Assembly: GCA_030532365.1 (NCBI GenBank)
Contig: JAUNLH010000008.1
Coordinates: 1 to 44,010, forward strand
Length of the DNA stretch: 44,010 nucleotides
From: Porphyromonas sp.
GTDB lineage: Bacteria > Bacteroidota > Bacteroidia > Bacteroidales > Porphyromonadaceae
Reading direction: 5' to 3'
Part shown: positions 15,000 through 22,553 of the stretch, piece by piece
Layout: each line of letters opens with the position of its first letter
Position numbering within the stretch: the first letter of the stretch is position 1
Position numbers and translations under genes: made by a program
The notes under the pieces: model-generated
Database searches by the model: none
Told to the model about the DNA's origin: nothing
The model's input: the letters and a program-made list of their open reading frames with translations, nothing else

Positions 15000-16021
15000 T
15001 GGGGAGAGATAAAGCGATCCTCCTGATCAATACCGGCTCTCCGCTCTCGCCCAGTGTCAGGGAGGTGAGGGGCTACCTGAAGACCTTCCTAAGCGATCCT
15101 AGGGTGATCAATGTGCCATCATGGCTAAGGGGGCTGCTGGTGCACGGTTTCATCGCCCCCTTTAGGGCACCTCGGTCTGCCAAGCTATATGCTTCGATCT
15201 GGCAGGAGGAGGGGGCTCCGCTTTACCTCTACACGCAACAACTAGCTAAAAGAGTGGAGGAGCTGAGCGGCCTCCCTACGCTGGTGGCGATGCGGTACAA
15301 CGTGGGTAGCACACAGCAGGCTCTAGAGGAGGCGCAGCGCCTTGGGGTCAAGGAGCTAATGGTGGTACCACTCTTCCCGCACTATGCTATGAGTAGCTTC
15401 GAGAGTGCTGTAGCTCACGTAGCAGCTTCATACAAGGGCAAAGGGTTTGACTATCAGATAAAAACAGCCGTGCCCTACTACAACCATCCGCTCTTCATAC
15501 AAGCATGGGTGGAGCAGATAGTCGAGCAGGTGCCGGCGGAGACCGAACTTCTCCTCTTTTCTTACCACGGGATCCCGCTCAGCCAGGCTCGACCTTACAA
15601 GGAGTTGCCACACCAAGACTATGAAACTCAGTGCCATAAGACCACCCAGGCAGTGCTACAGCACCCCGACATCAGAGCGCTAGAAATAAAGGCGAAGCAG
15701 GCATATCAGTCACGACTAGGACCGACTAAATGGCTAGCTCCCAACACAATGGAGGTGCTTCGTTCATTGCCCAAGGAGGGCTACAAGAGGGTAGCTGTGG
15801 TGGCGCCTTCATTTCCCTGCGATGGGCTCGAGACCCTATGGGAGATCGGCGTTGAGGGCAAGAGGGAGTTTTTACAGAGCGGGGGCGAAGAGTTGATAGC
15901 TGTATCATGCCCCAATGCGAGCGACACCTTGGCTCGCGCGATCATCGACATCGCAGGGCACGACGCTTGGGTGTCAGATGACCTTGAGCTGTGGACCGCT
16001 CCGGATCTCCTACTCCGCTAG
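14999..16021 (+). CDS. hemH: Ferrochelatase
   Basis: Inserts ferrous iron into protoporphyrin IX (or, in the coproporphyrin route, iron into coproporphyrin III) as the closing step of heme synthesis. It has 340 residues, within the family range. The start LLINTGSP (8-15), the metal-binding His190 in SYHGIP and Glu278 in CDGLETL are in place. The frame is open further upstream to 14837, but ATG 14999 overlaps the rnhA stop and begins at the family N-terminus. No other heme-synthesis gene is nearby; the catalase at 31212 is a heme enzyme. The 3' end overlaps the convergent YqaA-family gene by 4 bases. Confidence 0.93.
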   Translation: MGRDKAILLINTGSPLSPSVREVRGYLKTFLSDPRVINVPSWLRGLLVHGFIAPFRAPRSAKLYASIWQEEGAPLYLYTQQLAKRVEELSGLPTLVAMRYNVGSTQQALEEAQRLGVKELMVVPLFPHYAMSSFESAVAHVAASYKGKGFDYQIKTAVPYYNHPLFIQAWVEQIVEQVPAETELLLFSYHGIPLSQARPYKELPHQDYETQCHKTTQAVLQHPDIRALEIKAKQAYQSRLGPTKWLAPNTMEVLRSLPKEGYKRVAVVAPSFPCDGLETLWEIGVEGKREFLQSGGEELIAVSCPNASDTLARAIIDIAGHDAWVSDDLELWTAPDLLLR

Positions 16022-16470
16022 AAGAGAGAGACGATCCAGTCGAAGACGCCCAGCAACACCAAGTAACGCAAGAACTTACCTGCCAACATAAACAGGGCGA
16101 CAGCCCAAACGTTGGCACGGAGGAGTCCGAGGGCGACCGCAAAGAAGTCCCCCACTCCAGGCAAGAAGACCCAGAAGGACATCCACGCTCCCTTCCCATT
16201 GAGCCATGCAGTCCATTTGTCTAGCTTCCTCTCGTCCATACGAAGGTACTTCACGATCCACTCCCGTTTGCCCAGCGTCCCAAGCCAATAGCAGCTCATT
16301 CCGCCTAGCCAGTTACCGATCGTCGCCCATACAAGTATCTGCCACGGTTCAGCGCCAGCAAGCAAGACGCCACTCACCACCACTTCCGAGCTAAATGGCA
16401 GAACCGTCGCAGCTAAGAAGGCTGCAATGAAGACCCCAATGTAACCGTACTCAATGAGGAAGTCCAACAT
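16018..16470 (-). CDS. YqaA/DedA-family (SNARE-associated) membrane protein
   Basis: A 150-residue inner-membrane protein of the YqaA branch of the DedA/VTT superfamily, thought to act in lipid movement or membrane homeostasis. It starts MLDFLIEYGYIGVFIAAFLAATVLPF (described to place the first helix), has a polar segment GTLGKREWIVKYLRMDERKL around 64-85, and then two more hydrophobic blocks including the FLPGVGDFFAVALGLLR re-entrant-like segment. It lacks the longer loops of full DedA proteins. The gene overlaps the end of the upstream membrane protein gene by 20 bases and is the last of a four-gene minus-strand run. Confidence 0.85.
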   Translation of the reverse strand: MLDFLIEYGYIGVFIAAFLAATVLPFSSEVVVSGVLLAGAEPWQILVWATIGNWLGGMSCYWLGTLGKREWIVKYLRMDERKLDKWTAWLNGKGAWMSFWVFLPGVGDFFAVALGLLRANVWAVALFMLAGKFLRYLVLLGVFDWIVSLF

Positions 16471-17332
16471 ACAATTGTAGTCCCATCAAGGCCAGAGCAT
16501 AAAGAAGTGTAACAACGTAGCCGACACGGCTCTTCTTGCGGTGAATTCCCCCGCCTTTGAGGAAAAACTGAGCCTGCATGGCAAGGTAAAAGAAGGAGCC
16601 TATGCCAAACATCCACTGCCGATAAACGGCAAAGAGGATACCGAGTGTCCATGAGAGCAGCAATAGGTTCGACAGCACCTGCCTATTGCGAACAGTGATG
16701 CTCTTATAGCTCATACTAAGCTCCACGCTTGCCCATAGCAGAGCCACACCCAGCCCAATGATCCAATACCGATACTCGATGAAGGGCGGAGCGCCCTGCC
16801 ATAGCGGTTCGACCCCTCTCTCAAGGTAAATCAGGATCGCCTCCAAGTCAGGCGAAGCGAAGATAAGCGCTCCCAGCCACCAAAGTGAGAGTAAACCGAA
16901 GAGCAGTGCCGAGAGATGGCGCCACGAGAGCCGATCTTGCTGGTGCATCAGTTGTAATCCAGGCAAAAGGAGCCAGATGAACGCCGGATGGATCTTGGTA
17001 AGTAGGGAGAGGAGAATTCCAAGATTGAACGTGTAAGTGGGATGTCGCTGCTTGCCCTGATGAGCCACCTCTATCTCCGACATCAGAGCTAGCAGAGCTA
17101 CGCCAAGCATGTGACTGCTCACGGTGCTCCACCCAAGCAAGAGGAGAGGTGCAGAAACGATCGAAAAGAGCAGCACATCCCACCAGCCCCCATACCGAGT
17201 ACCAAAAGAGAGGATCTGCTGTCTGTATAAGAGCATTAGCACAGCTAGGATGACGACAAGTGCCATCCAAGGGGATGCCAGCATGCCTCCCCATAGCTCC
17301 TGTAGTCCACTTATGATCCTACCCACACCCAC
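16451..17332 (-). CDS. Multi-pass membrane protein of unknown function
   Basis: A 293-residue protein with about eight to nine hydrophobic segments and no motif I recognise with confidence. The overall look (Trp-rich helices, short polar loops, QLWGG-like N-terminus, lysine/arginine patch GGGIHRKKSR near 262-271) resembles the uncharacterised DUF6427-type membrane proteins of Bacteroidetes that often sit beside purD. That comparison is from memory and not certain. It starts 7 bases after the purD stop and overlaps the YqaA-family gene, so it belongs to the same message. Confidence 0.75.
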   Translation of the reverse strand: MGVGRIISGLQELWGGMLASPWMALVVILAVLMLLYRQQILSFGTRYGGWWDVLLFSIVSAPLLLLGWSTVSSHMLGVALLALMSEIEVAHQGKQRHPTYTFNLGILLSLLTKIHPAFIWLLLPGLQLMHQQDRLSWRHLSALLFGLLSLWWLGALIFASPDLEAILIYLERGVEPLWQGAPPFIEYRYWIIGLGVALLWASVELSMSYKSITVRNRQVLSNLLLLSWTLGILFAVYRQWMFGIGSFFYLAMQAQFFLKGGGIHRKKSRVGYVVTLLYALALMGLQLYVGLPH

Positions 17333-17339
17333 TTCCCAG

Positions 17340-18632
17340 TTACAGCCCTAGCAGGTCCTGACCGATGTCCTTGCGATAGTAGATGCCGTCGTAATCCACC
17401 TGAGCGAGCGCGTCGTACGCATGCCGGAGCGCATTCTCTATGCTCTCCCCTCTGGCTGATACGGCTAGCACCCTTCCTCCAGATGTAACCACGCCACCTG
17501 CGCCATCCGACTTCGTGCCTGCGTGAAATAGTAGCACCTCATCACCCAGATCCTTCTCTAGCCCTGTGATGATCTTACCTTTCTCATAACTACCAGGGTA
17601 CCCACCAGAGACCGCCACGACAGTCACGACGGTCTCAGGTACCTCTTCGATCGGAGCGACCTCGTGTAGCACCTTATCTCTCAGTGCAAGGAACGAAAGC
17701 ACCAGATCGCTCTCCACACGAGGCAAGACCACCTCCGTCTCTGGATCCCCCATACGGCAGTTGTACTCGATCACGTAGGGCTCGCCATCGCAGCTCATAA
17801 GCCCGATGAAGATAAAGCCCTTATAGTCAATCTCCTCCTTCCTAAGTCCATCGATCGTAGGTCGTATGATCCGCTCCTCCACCTTCGCCATAAAGGTCTC
17901 GTCAGCAAAGGGCACGGGCGACACGGCTCCCATCCCGCCTGTATTGAGCCCCTGGTCGCCCTCTCCGATCCGCTTATAGTCCTTGGCAGTAGGAAGTATC
18001 TGATAGTGCTCCCCATCCGTAAGGACAAAGACTGAGCACTCGATACCAGAGAGGTGCTCCTCTACAACGACGCTATTGCCCGCTGCGCCAAACTTCCCCC
18101 CCAGCATCGCCTCTAGCTCCTCCTGAGCTTCGGTGAGCGACTCCACGATCACCACACCTTTGCCAGCGGCTAGACCGTCTGCTTTCAACACGAATGGCGG
18201 CTCCACCTCCTCCGCAAGATACCGCTTCCCCTCCTCCAGCGTTGCGGGGGTAAAGGTGGCATACTTCGCTGTCGGGATACCGTGTCTCTGCATGAACCCC
18301 TTAGCGAAGTCCTTACTCCCCTCCAGCCTTGCTCCGGACTTCGTAGGCCCTACGATATGGAGTGAGCTCAGCTCCGGATCCGACTGTAGATAGTCGACCA
18401 GTCCAGCCACAAGTGGCGCTTCTGGCCCTACGATCACCAGCTCGACCTGCTCCTCCTTGACAAATCGAGCCACACTCGGGAAGTCTTCACCATCAAGCGA
18501 GACGTTATGGCACTTCTCCTGCGCTCCACCGTTGCCTGGAGCCAAAAACACCTCCTCCACCATCGGGCTCTGAGCTACCTTCCAAGCCAGCGCCTGCTCT
18601 CTCCCGCCACCTCCTAAAATTAGGGTCTTCAT
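17340..18632 (-). CDS. purD: Phosphoribosylamine-glycine ligase
   Basis: Second step of purine synthesis: joins 5-phosphoribosylamine and glycine with ATP. The 430-residue ATP-grasp enzyme begins MKTLILGGGGREQALAWK, the family start. ATP-grasp landmarks are FVLKADGLAAGKGVV (about 157-171), the VVEEHLSGIECSVF segment and YNCRMGDPETEVVLPR near 283-298 (metal-binding Asn and Glu). It follows the dipeptidyl peptidase gene by 12 bases and is followed after 7 bases by a membrane protein gene. purA in the same window is a separate unit. Confidence 0.96.
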   Translation of the reverse strand: MKTLILGGGGREQALAWKVAQSPMVEEVFLAPGNGGAQEKCHNVSLDGEDFPSVARFVKEEQVELVIVGPEAPLVAGLVDYLQSDPELSSLHIVGPTKSGARLEGSKDFAKGFMQRHGIPTAKYATFTPATLEEGKRYLAEEVEPPFVLKADGLAAGKGVVIVESLTEAQEELEAMLGGKFGAAGNSVVVEEHLSGIECSVFVLTDGEHYQILPTAKDYKRIGEGDQGLNTGGMGAVSPVPFADETFMAKVEERIIRPTIDGLRKEEIDYKGFIFIGLMSCDGEPYVIEYNCRMGDPETEVVLPRVESDLVLSFLALRDKVLHEVAPIEEVPETVVTVVAVSGGYPGSYEKGKIITGLEKDLGDEVLLFHAGTKSDGAGGVVTSGGRVLAVSARGESIENALRHAYDALAQVDYDGIYYRKDIGQDLLGL

Positions 18633-18644
18633 ATCAGACTTTTA

Positions 18645-20807
18645 TTATCTAAGAAAGTCATTAAAATATCTCGTAATCACGTGGTGCAAGTGCACACGAT
18701 CGTTGCCTATCACATTGTGCTCGTGCTCAGGGTAAACCATATAGTCGGGGTAGGTACGTGCCTTGACCGACGCCTTTACAAACATCAGCGAGTGCTGCCA
18801 CACCACCACTGGGTCCACTGCACCGTGTATCAAGAGGAGCCTCCCCTGCAGATCTCCCGCACGATCCACCAGGCATGATGCCCGGTAGCCCTCTGGGTTA
18901 GAGGCCGGGGTCTCCATGTATCTCTCGCCATACATTATCTCGTAGTAAGCCCAGTTCATCACCGGACCTCCAGCCACACCCACTTTGAAGGTCTCCGGAT
19001 GGCTCAGCATAAGATTGGTAGCCATAAAGCCACCGAAGCTCCAGCCATAGACGCCTATACGCTCCGCATCGACGTAAGGCAGGCTCTTCAGGTACTCCAC
19101 TCCGACCATCTGATCCTCCATCTCCACCTTGCCCAGCTGGCGGTGTGTGGCGCTCTCAAATGCCATCCCCCTATTGCTCGTACCTCGGTTGTCCAGCGTG
19201 AAGACAATGTAGCCCTCCTCCCCAGCCATATAAGTATCCCAAGTCAGCTGCAGGCTCCTCCAGCTATCCGTCACCAGCTGCGAGTGCGGACCGCCATAGA
19301 CGTAGACGATCACGGGGTAGCGCTTGCCTGGCTCCAGCTCTGCAGGGCGGGTAAGCTTGTAATGCAGTAGATCGCCCGACGCTGCCCTCAGCTCTCCCAA
19401 CTCCACGACAGGTCGAGCAAAGTCGCTCAGTGGATCACTCGCTTCGGAGAGCTGTCTCTGCTTGATCTTCTTGCCCAAAGAGTAGAGGAAGGTCTTACTG
19501 GGTGTCTCCTTGTTAGAAAAAGACACAAACGCCATCTCAGCGCCATCCGAGAGAAAGGCATCGTACCAGCCATCCCCACCCGTGAGGCGAGTCAGCTGTC
19601 CATCGCGCAGAGCTACGCGATAGAGGTCTTGCCCTATGGTATGGTCTTTATTGGAGAGGAAGTAGGCATAGAGCCCATTGACGTCCATGCCCAAGTACCT
19701 CTTGATCTCCCACGAGCCACTGGTCAGCTGACGCAACAGTCGCCCCTCGGCACTGTAGAGATAGAGGTGGTTAAACCCATCCACCCTACTGACTCTCAAG
19801 AAATTGCCCTTACCCCTCGGCACAAAGTCGTTAGGAGTGGAGGGCTCTATGTACTTCTCATTTCGCTCAGTGACAAGTGTCGCCACGGGGGCTCCGGTAG
19901 CCACTTCATACTTCACAAGGTTGGTCTCCTTTTGCGACCGCAACACCTCATCCACATAGATAAAGTCGCCCTCGGGTGACCATGCGATATTGGTAAAGTA
20001 ACGATCGGTGGGGAGCCCGCTCTTGAGATAGTACACCTCACCACTCCTTACGTCGCAGATGCCCACCGTCACGGCTTGGCTCGCTTGCCCCGCCATAGGG
20101 TACTTGATCGGTGCATGCTGGGCAATAGGGTCGCCTACGTGTACGATGGGATACGGAGTCACTTGGCTCTGGTCTATGCGATAGAAGGCAAACTTATCGC
20201 CACTCGGGGAGAAGAAGACCCCGTCGCTGATGCCAAACTCCTCTCGGTGCGCAGGCTGACCGTAAACAATATCAAGAGAAGCATCTTCTGCTATCTCTAT
20301 GCTCTCGCCCTCACTTGTAAGCACCCTGATCTTATAGTCGGTCAAGACCACAAGATAGTCGCCCATTGGGCTCAGCCGATAGTCGGAGCCGACCGAAGGC
20401 AGCTCATAACGCGCCACCACCTCTTTAGCGACTCTATCGACCACCGTCACCCGGTTGCCACTGCTCTGGATAGCAAGCCGCCCATTGTCTCGAAATGCCA
20501 CTCCACCCACGCCCCCCTCCGAGGTGATCGCCTTTAAGTCCGAAGGAGATAGATACGGCACTGCCTCTCCCTTGATGCCCTGGAGCATCACACCCTCATC
20601 GCCCCACAAGAGCACACCCTCATGCGTCACACCTGCCACGCGAGGGGTCTCGGGTAGCAGTCGGTAAAAAGCATCGCTCCCGGGCGTCACCTCCTCGAGT
20701 GTAAAGTGTCGCTCCTGCGCCACTACGCCAGGCGTTGCTACGTGTGTTCCAGCAATTAAGATCGATACAAAAATGGACAGCCAACTAGACTTTATGGACT
20801 TCATCAT
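18645..20807 (-). CDS. dpp4: Dipeptidyl peptidase IV (S9 prolyl oligopeptidase family)
   Basis: Removes X-Pro dipeptides from peptide N-termini, feeding asaccharolytic bacteria with dipeptides; periplasmic or surface located. A 720-residue protein with an N-terminal signal peptide (1-30, ending VVAQ), a beta-propeller domain (about 50-460) and a C-terminal alpha/beta hydrolase domain. The catalytic residues are Ser590 in GWSFGG, Asp665 in GAVDPV and probably His697 in PEHEHN. In Porphyromonas this enzyme contributes to collagen peptide breakdown and virulence; that is family knowledge. purD follows 12 bases later, and the upstream small gene is separated by a terminator. Confidence 0.93.
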   Translation of the reverse strand: MMKSIKSSWLSIFVSILIAGTHVATPGVVAQERHFTLEEVTPGSDAFYRLLPETPRVAGVTHEGVLLWGDEGVMLQGIKGEAVPYLSPSDLKAITSEGGVGGVAFRDNGRLAIQSSGNRVTVVDRVAKEVVARYELPSVGSDYRLSPMGDYLVVLTDYKIRVLTSEGESIEIAEDASLDIVYGQPAHREEFGISDGVFFSPSGDKFAFYRIDQSQVTPYPIVHVGDPIAQHAPIKYPMAGQASQAVTVGICDVRSGEVYYLKSGLPTDRYFTNIAWSPEGDFIYVDEVLRSQKETNLVKYEVATGAPVATLVTERNEKYIEPSTPNDFVPRGKGNFLRVSRVDGFNHLYLYSAEGRLLRQLTSGSWEIKRYLGMDVNGLYAYFLSNKDHTIGQDLYRVALRDGQLTRLTGGDGWYDAFLSDGAEMAFVSFSNKETPSKTFLYSLGKKIKQRQLSEASDPLSDFARPVVELGELRAASGDLLHYKLTRPAELEPGKRYPVIVYVYGGPHSQLVTDSWRSLQLTWDTYMAGEEGYIVFTLDNRGTSNRGMAFESATHRQLGKVEMEDQMVGVEYLKSLPYVDAERIGVYGWSFGGFMATNLMLSHPETFKVGVAGGPVMNWAYYEIMYGERYMETPASNPEGYRASCLVDRAGDLQGRLLLIHGAVDPVVVWQHSLMFVKASVKARTYPDYMVYPEHEHNVIGNDRVHLHHVITRYFNDFLR

Positions 20808-20897
20808 CGGTACTACTTTGAATATAAAATACTAGGGAAAGACCCGAGAGATAAGGGCTAACCCTCATCAGAGACAAACTTAACTAAAAAACAAACC

Positions 20898-20928
20898 CCG
20901 AGAAAGTAACTTCTGTCACTTATCTCGG
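20898..20928 (-). terminator. Rho-independent terminator of the small membrane protein gene
   Basis: On the minus strand, CCGAGA and AAGT pair with ACTT and TCTCGG, with one T-T mismatch, to form an 11-position stem. GGGTTTGTTTTTTAG follows. It lies 35 bases after the small gene stop and separates it from dpp4. Confidence 0.75.
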
Positions 20929-20962
20929 AGCCGTAAAGATTACAACGAGCATCACTTGCTCT

Positions 20963-21169
20963 TTACTCTTCTGTCTCATCGAAGTACCCTGTCTTCTTCT
21001 TTTCCTTCTTAAACATTAAAATTAGATAGACGACAGTGAGAACCAATAGGGTCAGCAAGAAAATCATATTCCACTCACCTCGGACGTAATAGTCGTGATA
21101 CATAATTCCACCACAGACTATAACTAAAATAGCGTAAACGAGGCTTATCTTTGATTTGTTGTTCGCCAT
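20963..21169 (-). CDS. Small two-helix membrane protein of unknown function
   Basis: A 68-residue protein with two hydrophobic helices (about 9-26 and 35-53) and a basic-then-acidic tail (KKEKKKTGYFDETEE). ATG 21169 is preferred over a GTG 21 bases upstream, because GGTGA lies 8 bases before it and the extra residues look untranslated. It has its own terminator (20898-20928) and a TACCTTTG promoter element (21245-21238). I do not recognise the family; the compact gene with its own signals suggests it is real. Confidence 0.75.
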   Translation of the reverse strand: MANNKSKISLVYAILVIVCGGIMYHDYYVRGEWNMIFLLTLLVLTVVYLILMFKKEKKKTGYFDETEE

Positions 21170-21237
21170 ATATATTTCACCTAATATCACTCTGTTCCCA
21201 ATTATCTGTACTATAGCCGGAACAATAAAACGGTGGA

Positions 21238-21272
21238 CAAAGGTAGCGAAATATTAGAAACGAACACACAAA
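21238..21272 (-). promoter_or_regulatory. Promoter for the small membrane protein gene
   Basis: Minus-strand TACCTTTG (21245-21238) matches the -7 pattern. A TTTG at 21272-21269 is 23 bases upstream, slightly longer than usual. Confidence 0.5.
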
Positions 21273-21384
21273 AACCGTAGTTAATTTCGTAAAACATTCC
21301 AAAGCGAGGGTTTTCGCGTCCGAAATTACCCAAATGCTGATATGTAATTACATAAGAGAGACAAGCTACTTCGGCATGATCCGA

Positions 21385-21486
21385 GACCCGAACTTCCACA
21401 TTTCCGAGTTCGGAACTAAAGTTTATCTAAGTTAGGAACTTAGGTGCATCGAAGTTCCCAACTTAGATTTTTTAAGTTCAGGTGTC
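21385..21486 (+). repeat. Dispersed palindrome repeat, copy C
   Basis: Core palindromes AGTTCGGAACT (21407), AAGTTAGGAACTT (21429) and AAGTTCCCAACTT (21452), plus a half unit AAGTTC (21474), are spaced 22-23 bp apart as in copies B and E. It shares the exact 20-mer AACTTAGATTTTTTAAGTTC (21460-21479) with both. The 21 bases 21436-21456 are the exact reverse complement of 12950-12970 in copy B. It lies in the 660-base gene-free region between the small membrane protein (minus) and the Crp-type regulator (plus). The rest of that region holds no gene I can support. Confidence 0.85.
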
Positions 21487-21722
21487 ACCGCTCACCTACT
21501 TCAGATCTCGCACCGATGCAAGCGACGCTTCACTGACCTTTATTCTTGGATATTGGAGCTCTAGACCGGGTAAGGAGGCGACACGAGAGGGCTTTATGAC
21601 AATCTACAAGAGCCATGATATACAAATCCTCCCTCCGCTCATACGCAAAGAAAGTGGTATAAAAAGGGTAGATAAATCAGGGGGTTTATTACATATAGAG
21701 CGGTGGTAGTCTACTTTTTTGT

Positions 21723-21730
21723 TATATTTG
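21723..21730 (+). promoter_or_regulatory. -7 promoter element for the Crp/Fnr gene
   Basis: TATATTTG matches TAnnTTTG and lies 99 bases before the regulator ATG. No TTTG is found at the normal distance upstream, which is common for activated promoters. Confidence 0.45.
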
Positions 21731-21829
21731 TCGGTAATATTAGGTTTTCTTTTATGAGGTAAGGTATGGATATATACACTACTTCACGCTGGGGAGCGGA
21801 GACAAAAACGGCAAGAGCAATTATTAGAT

Positions 21830-22543
21830 ATGAGGGATAGAACCCAACCAAAAACATCATATCGCAGAGACCCGCATCTTTCGAACATCCTCCCATCGCT
21901 ATGGGAGCTACTGAGCGATGCCGAGCGTGAGCAGTTATTGATATGGTCGAGCTTTTACATCTACAAGAAGGGCGAGGTGATCTATGAGGCTGGAGCAATC
22001 CCTCAGAATGCCTACGTGCTGGTAAATGGTCAGATCAAGGTCACGCAAAGCGAAGAGCGGGATCAGATCATACGATTGGTTCGGGAGGTGGAGTTCTTTG
22101 GCTACTATGCTCATTTTGCAGAAAACCCAATACCGTCGACAGCTACAGCTGTAGAGGAGAGCCTTGTTTGTCTCATTCCACTCCGGAGCTTGGAGGAGAT
22201 CATCCAGAGCAACCCTCGAGTGGGGCTTTACTTCCTCCATGATCTCTCGAAGATCCTAGTGGAGACCCATCAGATGACCATCACCCTAACGCAAAAGCAC
22301 ACCAGAGGTCGGCTGGCGGAGTCGTTGCTTCTACTGCTTGAGAAGTATGGTACAGAGCAGGATGGCAGGACCATCAAGGCATACCTCTCGCGCAACGAGC
22401 TCGCCAACCTCAGCAATATGACTACCAGCAATGCCGTACGCACCCTTCGCTCATTTCAAGAGGAGGGGGTGGTGCACCTCGATGGGAGGAGGATCAAGAT
22501 CATAGACGAGCATAAGATTAGGAAAATCAGCAAACTAGGCTAG
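21830..22543 (+). CDS. Crp/Fnr-family transcription regulator
   Basis: A 237-residue regulator. The cyclic-nucleotide-binding-like beta barrel spans about residues 30-120, with YKKGEVIYEAG at the start and VNGQIKV in the middle. The long dimer helix follows at about 122-155. The C-terminal winged helix has the recognition part SRNELANLSNMTTSNAVRTLRSF near 185-207. There is no FNR cysteine cluster, and the arginine that binds cAMP phosphate is not evident in the barrel, so the effector is unknown. The MATE exporter starts 10 bases after the stop and is probably cotranscribed and perhaps controlled by this protein. Confidence 0.9.
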   Translation: MRDRTQPKTSYRRDPHLSNILPSLWELLSDAEREQLLIWSSFYIYKKGEVIYEAGAIPQNAYVLVNGQIKVTQSEERDQIIRLVREVEFFGYYAHFAENPIPSTATAVEESLVCLIPLRSLEEIIQSNPRVGLYFLHDLSKILVETHQMTITLTQKHTRGRLAESLLLLLEKYGTEQDGRTIKAYLSRNELANLSNMTTSNAVRTLRSFQEEGVVHLDGRRIKIIDEHKIRKISKLG

Positions 22544-22553
22544 AGTGCGATAG

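Noticed and set aside
21482..21709. 75-codon plus-strand frame upstream of the Crp-type regulator
   Set aside because: It begins at the edge of the repeat, has no family features, and lies upstream of the likely promoter at 21723-21730.
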